This document shows, piece after piece, positions 32,795 to 40,486 of a DNA stretch of 64,000 nt; positions within the stretch are counted from its first letter, which is position 1; the number at the start of each line of letters is the position of its first letter. A model generated the notes under the pieces. The model was not told the origin of the DNA. It saw only the letters and a program-made list of their open reading frames with translations, and did no database searches. The position numbers and the translations under genes were made by a program. Source of the stretch: Pseudomonas knackmussii B13 (GTDB lineage: Bacteria > Pseudomonadota > Gammaproteobacteria > Pseudomonadales > Pseudomonadaceae); the NCBI RefSeq assembly GCF_000689415.1, contig NZ_HG322950.1, forward strand, positions 1,488,001-1,552,000. Reading direction: 5' to 3'.

Positions 32795-35071
32795 ATGCGT
32801 TCATTCCTGCCCCTGCTGTTCAGCCTGAGCCTCGCCAGCGCCCCGCTGTGGGCCGCCGAGGGCAACGAGACCCTGTTCAACTTCGTCAAGCCGATGGCTG
32901 TGGTGAGCGTCGGTCTGCAGGACGCCGACCTGCCCAATCACACCGCGGAAACCGCCGCGGGCGGTGAAATCCTGCGGCGCGTGAAGTTCCATCCGGCGGC
33001 GCGTCCGACCCTGACCCTGAAACCGGCCAGCGGCAGCTGGGACTGGTCGCAGGCCGACAGCCTGAGCCTGCGCGTGCAGAACGCCATGGACTGGGCGTTG
33101 ACCCTGGAAGTCGAGATCGATAACGCCGATGGCACGCCCGGCCTGCATGCCAGCATCGCGCTTCCCGCAGGTCCCGCGCAGACCCTGCTGGTGCCGCTGC
33201 AGGCTACCGCGCCGCAACTGTTCGGCATGCGCGCCGGCGTCCCCATGCCCTTCACCCTTGATGGCCAGCGCTTGCTCATCGCCCCGGTGGTCACCGGCGA
33301 GTTGAAGCGCAGCCAGGTCGGCGCGGTGAAGCTTTATCTGGACACCCCGAAAGCGGCCCAGGAGATCCTCGTCGGCCGCTTCGGCACCCGCGCCGGCGGC
33401 GACGAGTTGCACAAGGCCTATAGCGGCATTGTCGACGCCTACGGGCAGTCGACCCGCAGCGAATGGCCGGAGAAGGTGAAAAGCGTCGAACAGCTGGCCA
33501 ATGCCTGGAAGGCCGAGGGCGAGCAACTGAAGAAGTGGCAGGCGCAGAACGAGCAGCGCGACACCTTTGGTGGGCTGCTGGAGGGCCCGAACTTTGACGC
33601 CACAGGCTTCTTCCGCAGCGAGAAGCGCAACGGCCGGTGGTGGTTGGTCACGCCAGACGGCCATGCTTACTGGTCGCTGGGCGTCAACACGGTGAACAAC
33701 GAAAGCAGCCAGACCTACATCGAGGGCCGCGAGTACATGTTCGACGGGCTGCCCCGCGAGGGCGATCCGCTGGCGGCCTTCTACGGCAGCAGCGACGACC
33801 GCGACGGCGTCGGCGCGCAGCAGGGTCGCGCCTTCGGTCACGGCCGCTGGTATGACTTCTATGCCGCGAACCGCTACCGCGCCACCGGCGGTCTGAGCGG
33901 GCAGCCGTTCGCCGACGCCTGGTTCGAGCGCACCCTGGCGCGCCTCGACGCCTGGGGCTTCAACTCGCTGGGCAACTGGAGCCAGCCGGCCTTCGCCGGC
34001 GCCTCGCGCATCCCCTACAGCCTGCCGCTGGCGATCAGCGGCGACTACGCCACCGTCAGCACCGGCTACGACTGGTGGGGCGCCATGCCCGACCCGTTCG
34101 ACCCGCGCTTCGCCATGGCTGCCGAGCGCGCCATCGCCATCGCCACCCGCGACCACCGTGAAGACCCCTGGCTGCTCGGTTACTACGCGGACAACGAACT
34201 GGCCTGGGCCGGGCAGGGCAGCGATGCGCGCAACCACTACGCCCTGGCCTTCGGCGCCCTGGCACTGTCCACCGACAGCCCGGCCAAGCGCGCCTTCATC
34301 AAGCAGTTGAAGGACAAGTACCACGACCACCAGGCCCTGGAGCAGGCCTGGGGCATCGACATGGCGGCCTGGGAAGACCTGGACGTGCCGGGCTTCCAGG
34401 CACCGCAGCCGAACGCTGCGCACCCGGCCATCGAACAGGACTACAGCGCGTTCCTGCGCCTGTACGCCGACCAGTACTTCCGCACCCTGCGCGATTCGCT
34501 GAGCTGGCACGACCCGAACCACCTGCTGCTGGGCGGCCGTTTCTCGGTGACCACCCCGGAAATGCTGGCCTCCTGCGCGCATTACTGCGACCTGCTGAGC
34601 TTCAACCTGTACGCCCCGACCCCGCAGCAGGGCTACGACGCCAACTACGTGCGCAGCCTGGACAAGCCGGTGCTGATCAGCGAATTCCACTTCGGCTCGC
34701 GCGACCGCGGGCCGTTCTGGGGTGGCGTTTCCGAGGTCTACAACGAACAGCAGCGCGGTGAGCGCTACCAGCAGTTCCTCAGCGCCGCGGTGAAGGATCC
34801 GCAGATCGTCGGCGCGCACTGGTTCCAATACCTCGACCAGCCGACCTCCGGGCGCTTGCTCGATGGCGAGAACGGCCACATCGGCCTGGTCGGCATCACC
34901 GACCTGCCGTTCGCCAGCTTCGTCGATGCCGTGCGCAAGGGTAACCAGCAGGCTGCGAAGGTCCTGCAGGAGCAGGCGCGCGCCGCCGCCAAGGCGCCGC
35001 CGAAAGCGCCGAGCAAGCCGATAGACCCGGACGCCACGGCCAGCCGAGACGACACCCCGGCCGCGCAATGA
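32795..35071 (+). CDS. Secreted GH50/beta-agarase-like glycoside hydrolase
   Basis: This 758-residue exported enzyme has a signal peptide (about 1-20, ending PLWAAE), an N-terminal beta-sandwich (about 30-190), and a (beta/alpha)8 barrel starting at NGRWWLVTPDGHAYWSLGVNTV. Clan GH-A catalytic residues are visible: acid/base in YADNE (Asn467-Glu468) and nucleophile Glu630 in PVLISEFHFG. The closest family I recognise is GH50-type agarase; the polysaccharide is not known. The last 30 residues are an Ala/Pro/Lys tail. It lies 93 bases after dinG. Confidence 0.75.
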   Translation: MRSFLPLLFSLSLASAPLWAAEGNETLFNFVKPMAVVSVGLQDADLPNHTAETAAGGEILRRVKFHPAARPTLTLKPASGSWDWSQADSLSLRVQNAMDWALTLEVEIDNADGTPGLHASIALPAGPAQTLLVPLQATAPQLFGMRAGVPMPFTLDGQRLLIAPVVTGELKRSQVGAVKLYLDTPKAAQEILVGRFGTRAGGDELHKAYSGIVDAYGQSTRSEWPEKVKSVEQLANAWKAEGEQLKKWQAQNEQRDTFGGLLEGPNFDATGFFRSEKRNGRWWLVTPDGHAYWSLGVNTVNNESSQTYIEGREYMFDGLPREGDPLAAFYGSSDDRDGVGAQQGRAFGHGRWYDFYAANRYRATGGLSGQPFADAWFERTLARLDAWGFNSLGNWSQPAFAGASRIPYSLPLAISGDYATVSTGYDWWGAMPDPFDPRFAMAAERAIAIATRDHREDPWLLGYYADNELAWAGQGSDARNHYALAFGALALSTDSPAKRAFIKQLKDKYHDHQALEQAWGIDMAAWEDLDVPGFQAPQPNAAHPAIEQDYSAFLRLYADQYFRTLRDSLSWHDPNHLLLGGRFSVTTPEMLASCAHYCDLLSFNLYAPTPQQGYDANYVRSLDKPVLISEFHFGSRDRGPFWGGVSEVYNEQQRGERYQQFLSAAVKDPQIVGAHWFQYLDQPTSGRLLDGENGHIGLVGITDLPFASFVDAVRKGNQQAAKVLQEQARAAAKAPPKAPSKPIDPDATASRDDTPAAQ

Positions 35072-35181
35072 GCCGGCATTCGCCGGGGCCATGATGGCCG
35101 CGGCCCAACTTGGGCAGGGTTCACAAGGGCGGAGGGCGCTGGAAGAATGCGCCTTTCTGTTCCCCGTCCCGGAGTGCCTCC

Positions 35182-36477
35182 ATGACCCTGCAAGGCCATT
35201 GCGATAGCCGCTTCACCCCCGTCGCCGACGCATTCGCGGCACTCTTCGAGGACCCGCAGGCGCGCGGCGCCGCGCTTTGCATCCAGGTCGGCGGCGAAAC
35301 GCTGGTGGACCTGTTCGCCGGTGCCGCCGGCAAGGACGAGGGCCAGGACTGGCAGGCGGACACCCTGCTCAACCTGTTCTCCTGCACCAAGACCTTTGCC
35401 GCCGTCGCCGCCCTGCAAATGGTTGGCGAGGGCAAGCTTGAACTGGACGCCCCGGTGGCCCGCTACTGGCCCGAATTTGCCGCCGCCGGCAAGCAGGCGA
35501 TCACGGTGCGCCAGTTGCTCTGCCATCGCGCCGGCCTGCCGGCTTTGCACCAGATGCTGCCGGCCGAAGCGCTGTACGACTGGCAGGCGATGACCGCTGC
35601 GCTGGCCGCCGAAGAGCCGTGGTGGCAGCCGGGCGAGGAGCATGGCTACGCGCCCATCACCTACGGATGGCTGGTGGGCGAGGTAATCCGCCGGGTCGAT
35701 GGCCGAGAGCCGGGCGTGGCCATCGTCGAGCGCACCGCCAAGCCGCTCGGGCTGGACTTCCACATTGGCCTGGACGATGCCGAGTTCCCGCGCGTGGCGC
35801 ACATCGCCCGGGCCAAGGGCAACCTTGGTGACGCGGCGGCGCAGCGTTTGCTGCGCACCATGATGAGCGAGCCGAACGCACTGACCACCCGCGCCTTCAC
35901 CAACCCGCCGTCGATCCTCACCAGCACCAACAAGCCGGAATGGCGGCGCATGCAGCAGCCGGCGGCGAACGGCCACGGCAACGCGCGATCCCTAGCCGGC
36001 TTCTACAGCGGCCTGCTGCAAGGGCGTCTGCTGGACAAGAAGCTGCTCGCCGAGCTGACGCGCGAGCACGCCCGTGGCGAGGACCGCACCTTGCTCACCA
36101 GCACCCGTTTCGGCCTCGGCACCATGCTCGACCAACCGGAGCTGGCCAACGCCACCTATGGCCTCGGCCCGCGCGCCTTCGGCCATCCCGGTGCCGGTGG
36201 CTCGGTGGGCTTCGCCGATCCGGAGCGGGAACTGGCCTTCGGTTTCGTCACCAATACCCTCGGCCCCTATGTGCTGATGGATCCGCGTGCGCAGCAACTG
36301 GCGCGCGTCGTCGGCACCTGCCTCTGCTCGTCGGCCGATACGCGCCGACGAGCCGTGGGAACCTTCCTTCACGACTCCGCTCGAAAGACCCAGCTTGCGG
36401 CATCGCATGCCCGCGGGATGGGTGTCGTCGCTTGCCAGTCGAATATCAAAAAGGCCAATTGGCTTAGTAAGTTATGA
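35182..36477 (+). CDS. Class C beta-lactamase-like esterase
   Basis: This 431-residue serine hydrolase is of the EstB/family VIII esterase type. The catalytic SxxK is SCTK (LFSCTKTFA), the Tyr motif is YAPITYGW, and the KTG-equivalent box is HPGAGGSVGF. No signal peptide is seen, so it is probably cytoplasmic. The core ends around ARVVGTCL; about 49 extra residues (CSSADTRRR...WLSKL) follow that do not look like family sequence, which suggests loss of the original stop. The ATG at 35182 follows GGAG. Confidence 0.85.
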   Translation: MTLQGHCDSRFTPVADAFAALFEDPQARGAALCIQVGGETLVDLFAGAAGKDEGQDWQADTLLNLFSCTKTFAAVAALQMVGEGKLELDAPVARYWPEFAAAGKQAITVRQLLCHRAGLPALHQMLPAEALYDWQAMTAALAAEEPWWQPGEEHGYAPITYGWLVGEVIRRVDGREPGVAIVERTAKPLGLDFHIGLDDAEFPRVAHIARAKGNLGDAAAQRLLRTMMSEPNALTTRAFTNPPSILTSTNKPEWRRMQQPAANGHGNARSLAGFYSGLLQGRLLDKKLLAELTREHARGEDRTLLTSTRFGLGTMLDQPELANATYGLGPRAFGHPGAGGSVGFADPERELAFGFVTNTLGPYVLMDPRAQQLARVVGTCLCSSADTRRRAVGTFLHDSARKTQLAASHARGMGVVACQSNIKKANWLSKL

Positions 36478-36556
36478 TCGACTTCTAAGTTGAAAATCTG
36501 ATTCGCGCCCGCCGCCGGGCGCGTCTGTCCCTTGTCTCGCCTGTCGGTATCCGTCC

Positions 36557-37343
36557 ATGAACCTGTTCAAGACTTCCACTCTGGTCCTCTGTCTCGGCCT
36601 GTCCGCCTGCAGCCAATTCCAATCCCAGGACGCCAGCACGCCCGGTGCAGCCCAGGCTGACTCCGGCAAACACAGCTGGTGGCCTTTCGGCGGCACAGAC
36701 AAGGCTGACGCCAAGGCGCCGGCGGAGGCGCCCAAGCCTGCGGTGGCGAATGCGAACGCGGCATCCGACAAATCCGCCGGCAACCACTGGTGGTGGCCGT
36801 TCAGCGGCAGCGCCGCGGGCGAGTCGGCGAAGGTTGAAGGCCGCCGACAAGCCGTTACCCGTGCCCAGCGCATTGGACAACAAAGCCTGGCTGGACCAGC
36901 ACGAGGCGCCCGTGCGCGCCGCCGTCGCCGGCAGCAAGTTCAAGGTCGAGCGTCGCGACAATGCCCTGGTGCTGACCGCCCCGGTAGACGGCTCCTTCAA
37001 TCCCAAGCGCCCGGAGCTGCTGCTGCCGGTCACCCTCGCGCCGCTGGCCAGCGTTGCCAAGGTCATCGAAAAGGAACCGCAGAGCGGCGTGTTCATCCTC
37101 GGCCACAGCGACAGCAGCGGCGACAAGGCCACCAACGACAAGGTCAGCCAGCAGCGCGCCGTGGCCATCGCGGCGATCTTCCGCCTCAGCGGCCTGGGCA
37201 ACGACCGCCTGCGCTACAAGGGGGTCGGCTCCGACAAGCCGGTCGCCGACAACAAGACCAAGGCCGGCCGGGCGAAGAACCGCCGCGTCGAAGTCATGCT
37301 GACCCCGCGCGGCAACCTGCTGCCCCTGGCCCAGGCCAACTGA
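36557..37343 (+). pseudogene. OmpA-family lipoprotein, frameshifted
   Basis: The first 93 residues (signal peptide, lipobox LSAC, two WWPF-containing repeats HSWWPFGG and HWWWPFSG) read in one frame. The C-terminal OmpA domain (FILGHSDSSGDKATNDKV and KNRRVEVML) reads in another. Removing one T from the TT at 36834-36835 (GGTTGA to GGTGA) yields one 261-aa protein. Apart from this single base the gene looks intact, so an assembly error is plausible. It may anchor the outer membrane to peptidoglycan. Confidence 0.85.
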
Positions 37344-37465
37344 AACGTGGGCGCCTTGTCGCCGGTCAAGCAATCCCTTCGAGCTCTGGTTAATCTAGAG
37401 GGCTGAATCAGAGGCGCTTTCCGCTCGGGAAGCGCCGGCAGTCCCGTCATCCGGAGGAGAGATCG

Positions 37466-38113
37466 ATGGCCCAGACCCTGGCCGACATGCGCCGCGAATA
37501 CACCCGTGACGGACTCAGCGAGGCGCAAGCGCCCGCCGAACCGTTCGTCCTGTTCCAGCAGTGGTTCGAAGAGGCGGTGAAGACCGAGCAGTTGCCGGTC
37601 GAGCCCAACGCCATGACCCTGGCGACGGTCGATAGCGAAGGCCAGCCGCATTGTCGCGTGCTGCTGCTCAAGGGGCTCGACGCGCGCGGGTTCACCTTCT
37701 TCAGCAACTACGACAGCGCCAAGGGCGAGCAACTGGCCGCCAACCCGCGTGCCGCCATGACCTTCTTCTGGCCGGCGCTCGAGCGCCAGGTGCGTATCGA
37801 AGGGCAGGTCGAGAAAGTCTCTGTGGAAGAGTCCGACGCCTACTACCGCGTGCGCCCGCTGGGCAGCCGCCTCGGTGCCTGGGCCTCGCCGCAGAGCCGG
37901 GTGATCAGTGGTCGCGAGGAACTGGAGCGGCTGCTGGCGGAGACCGAGAAGCGCTTCATGGATACCGCGCCGCATTGCCCCGAGCACTGGGGCGGCTATC
38001 GCCTGGTGCCCACGCGCATCGAGTTCTGGCAGGGCCGCCCGAGTCGCCTGCACGACCGCCTGAACTACCGCCGCGAAGGCGATGCCTGGGTGCGCGAGCG
38101 CCTGGCGCCATAG
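37466..38113 (+). CDS. pdxH: Pyridoxamine 5'-phosphate oxidase
   Basis: PdxH oxidises pyridoxine or pyridoxamine 5'-phosphate to pyridoxal 5'-phosphate with FMN. The 215-residue protein has NAMTLATVDSEGQPHCRVLLLKG and FFSNYDSAKGEQLA (FMN/substrate site), the LGSRLGAWASPQS block, and the C-terminal dimerisation region ending in DRLNYRREGDAWVRERLAP. An AGGAGAGA site precedes the ATG. Confidence 0.97.
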   Translation: MAQTLADMRREYTRDGLSEAQAPAEPFVLFQQWFEEAVKTEQLPVEPNAMTLATVDSEGQPHCRVLLLKGLDARGFTFFSNYDSAKGEQLAANPRAAMTFFWPALERQVRIEGQVEKVSVEESDAYYRVRPLGSRLGAWASPQSRVISGREELERLLAETEKRFMDTAPHCPEHWGGYRLVPTRIEFWQGRPSRLHDRLNYRREGDAWVRERLAP

Positions 38114-38120
38114 GTTCTTC

Positions 38121-38185
38121 GTAGGAGCGAGCTTGCTCGCGAATGGCCGCGTGCCGAATCGGTTCGCGAGCAAGCTCGCTCCTAC
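38121..38185. repeat. REP palindrome
   Basis: A perfect 23-base inverted repeat (38121-38143 with 38163-38185, GTAGGAGCGAGCTTGCTCG...) has a 19-base loop containing GGCCGCGTGCCG. It is nearly identical to the copy at 46204. Confidence 0.93.
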
Positions 38186-38252
38186 ATGGCTGCGCTTCCC
38201 GTGGGGGTGGCGAGGTAGGATGCGTCCCATCGTCTGACAAGGGACTCCCTGC

Positions 38253-39392
38253 ATGAAACTCGTCATCGCCCCCGACTCCTTCAAGGAAAGCCTGTCCGCT
38301 CCCGACGTCGCGGCCGCCATCGCGCGCGGCTGGCTGCGTGCCCGGCCGGCGGATGAGATTCTCCTGCGGCCCATGGCCGATGGTGGTGAAGGCACGGTGG
38401 ACGCGGTGCTGGAAGCCACTGGCGGCGAGCGCCGCGAATGCCTGGTGCGTGGCCCGCTCGGCACGCCGGTACAGGCGCATTGGGGCTGGCTGGAAGAGGG
38501 TACTGCGGTGATCGAGATGGCCGCCGCCAGTGGCCTGCATCTGGTGCCGGCCCATCAGCGCGACGCAACCCGCACCAGCAGTTTTGGCACCGGCGAGCTG
38601 ATCCGCGCGGCGCTGGATGCCGGGGCGCGCAAGATCATCCTCGGACTCGGCGGCAGCGCCACCAACGATGGCGGCCTTGGCTTGCTGCAGGCCCTGGGTG
38701 TGCGCTTCCTCGACGAGCAGGGTGCGCCGCTGGGTGATGGCGGTGCCGAACTGGCTCGTCTGCATTCGATCGATGTCGCTGGCCTGGACACGCGCTTGCG
38801 TGCGGTCGAGGTCGAAGTGGCTGCCGATGTCGACAATCCGCTCTACGGTCCGCGCGGCGCCTCGGCGGTGTTCGGCCCGCAGAAGGGCGCGAGCCCGGCG
38901 CAGGTCGAGCAATTGAACGCCGCGCTGCAGCGTTATGCCCAGGTCGCCGCGCAGGTACTCGGTGAGGATCACAGCGCTTATCCCGGCGTTGGCGCCGCGG
39001 GCGGCCTCGGCTTTGCCGCGCGGGCCTTCCTGGGGGCGCGCTTCCGGCCGGGCATCGAACTGGTCGCCGAGGTTGCCGGGCTGGCCGAGGCGATGCAGGG
39101 CGCGGCCCTGGCGATTACCGGCGAGGGCCGTCTCGATGCGCAGAGCCTGCACGGCAAGACGCCGGTCGGCGTGGCGCGCGTCGCCGCGGCTGCAGGTGTT
39201 CCGGTCATCGCCCTGGCAGGCAGTCTGGGCGAGGGGTATGTGCGGGTACACGACAACGGTATCGCTGCAGCATTCAGTCTGACCCCAGGGCCGATCAGCC
39301 TGGCCCAGGCCATGACTGGCGCGGCTGTCGAACTGGAGGCGCGTGCCGAGGAACTGGCGCGGCTGTGGAGCCTGGCTCAGGTGTCGCGATAG
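38253..39392 (+). CDS. glxK: Glycerate kinase
   Basis: This 379-residue type II (GarK/GlxK) glycerate 2-kinase phosphorylates D-glycerate to 2-phosphoglycerate. Conserved blocks are KLVIAPDSFKESLSA, PMADGGEGTVDA, ILGLGGSATNDGG and the C-terminal GRLDAQSLHGKTPVGVA. It is a single gene that overlaps the small gene on the opposite strand by 16 bases. Confidence 0.95.
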   Translation: MKLVIAPDSFKESLSAPDVAAAIARGWLRARPADEILLRPMADGGEGTVDAVLEATGGERRECLVRGPLGTPVQAHWGWLEEGTAVIEMAAASGLHLVPAHQRDATRTSSFGTGELIRAALDAGARKIILGLGGSATNDGGLGLLQALGVRFLDEQGAPLGDGGAELARLHSIDVAGLDTRLRAVEVEVAADVDNPLYGPRGASAVFGPQKGASPAQVEQLNAALQRYAQVAAQVLGEDHSAYPGVGAAGGLGFAARAFLGARFRPGIELVAEVAGLAEAMQGAALAITGEGRLDAQSLHGKTPVGVARVAAAAGVPVIALAGSLGEGYVRVHDNGIAAAFSLTPGPISLAQAMTGAAVELEARAEELARLWSLAQVSR

Positions 39393-39613
39393 TCCTTGGC
39401 GGCACGCTGCAGCCACTCTGGTAGGTCGCGTCGAGCAACTCGCTCGTCGCGGGCAAGTTGCAGGCAGTGCAGCATGTACTCGCGCTTGATCGGGTCTTCG
39501 CCGGCCAGCGACAGCGCGAGGTCGCGATCCATCCAGCGGCGGATGCGAACGAACAGCCACCAATGGAAATAGAGCCCGGCTGCGGTGGTGACGACGATGA
39601 TGAAGTAGTCCAT
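39377..39613 (-). CDS. Small membrane-anchored protein, function unknown
   Basis: This 78-residue protein has one N-terminal helix (DYFIIVVTTAAGLYFHWWLFV) and a charged cytoplasmic tail (RIRRWMDRDLALSLAGEDPIKREYMLHCLQLARDERVARRDLPEWLQRAAKDYRDT). An AGGAGCTCC site precedes the ATG. The orderly amphipathic tail supports a real gene; I do not recognise a family. Confidence 0.65.
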   Translation of the reverse strand: MDYFIIVVTTAAGLYFHWWLFVRIRRWMDRDLALSLAGEDPIKREYMLHCLQLARDERVARRDLPEWLQRAAKDYRDT

Positions 39614-39798
39614 GGGGAGCTCCTCGCACGGTCGCCCACCCTAGCCGAAGCGGGCCGGGCGACGAACGCGGGTTTTTGCCGCAGGCGGCGGAGAAAGCTG
39701 TACGGCGGCTGAACCGAACGAAATGTTTGATCTGCCCGGCGTGACAGCAAGGTGCGCGGCAGAGTCTAATATCCACATATCTATCCGGAGGTTTCCGT

Positions 39799-40263
39799 AT
39801 GCGTAATTCCGCCTTCCTCGTCGCCGGTTTCACCGCTCTTGCCCTGACCCTGGGCGGCTGCCAATCCAGCCTGACCGGCGATAGCTATTCCCGTGACGAA
39901 GCCCGCACCGTGCAGAACGTACGCTGGGGCACCATCGAGGCGCTGCGCCCGGTGAAGATCGAAGGCACCAAGACCCCGATCGGCGCCGCGACCGGCGCCG
40001 CCGTGGGTGGTATTGGCGGCAGCGCCATCGGTGGTGGCCGTGGCAGCTACGTGACCGCCATCATCGGTGCCGTGGCCGGTGGCCTGGCCGGTGCGGCGGC
40101 CGAGGAAGGCCTGACCCGCACCCAGGGCGTGGAGATCACCGTGCGTGAAGACGACGGCACCTCCCGCGCCTACGTCCAGGAAGTCGACCAGGGCGCAGTG
40201 TTCCGCGTCGGCGAGCGCGTGCGCATCCTGACCGTGAACGGCACCAGCCGCGTAGCGCACTGA
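39799..40263 (+). CDS. SlyB-like glycine-zipper lipoprotein (copy 1)
   Basis: This 154-residue lipoprotein has lipobox LGGC (Cys21), a glycine-zipper 2TM segment (AATGAAVGGIGGSAIGGGRG...GAVAGGLAGAAAEEG) and a beta-rich C-terminal domain ending VRILTVNGTSR. SlyB proteins stabilise the outer membrane under stress. A close paralogue lies at 51454. A strong terminator follows, so it is monocistronic, unlike copy 2. Confidence 0.9.
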   Translation: MRNSAFLVAGFTALALTLGGCQSSLTGDSYSRDEARTVQNVRWGTIEALRPVKIEGTKTPIGAATGAAVGGIGGSAIGGGRGSYVTAIIGAVAGGLAGAAAEEGLTRTQGVEITVREDDGTSRAYVQEVDQGAVFRVGERVRILTVNGTSRVAH

Positions 40264-40305
40264 TCCGTCAACCCGCCGGCCTCGGCCGGCGCGTTGATTC
40301 TTCTG

Positions 40306-40336
40306 GCGCGCGGCACCGGTCTCCGGTGCCGCGCGC
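40306..40336 (+). terminator. Strong hairpin terminator after slyB-like gene
   Basis: A perfect 14-bp GC-rich stem (40306-40319 with 40323-40336) and a 3-base loop are followed by TATCGTTTTC. Confidence 0.85.
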
Positions 40337-40486
40337 TATCGTTTTCGGGGTCGCCATGGGCGAGCCGTCTGACAGCCTTTCGTAATATTTCTATCCATGA
40401 CGTCAGACCGATAGATATGGATAATCGACGGGTTCTGTCGTCTTTCCTGGATGTTTGCCAGGCTCTTTAGGATCGAGGAGTCGTTC

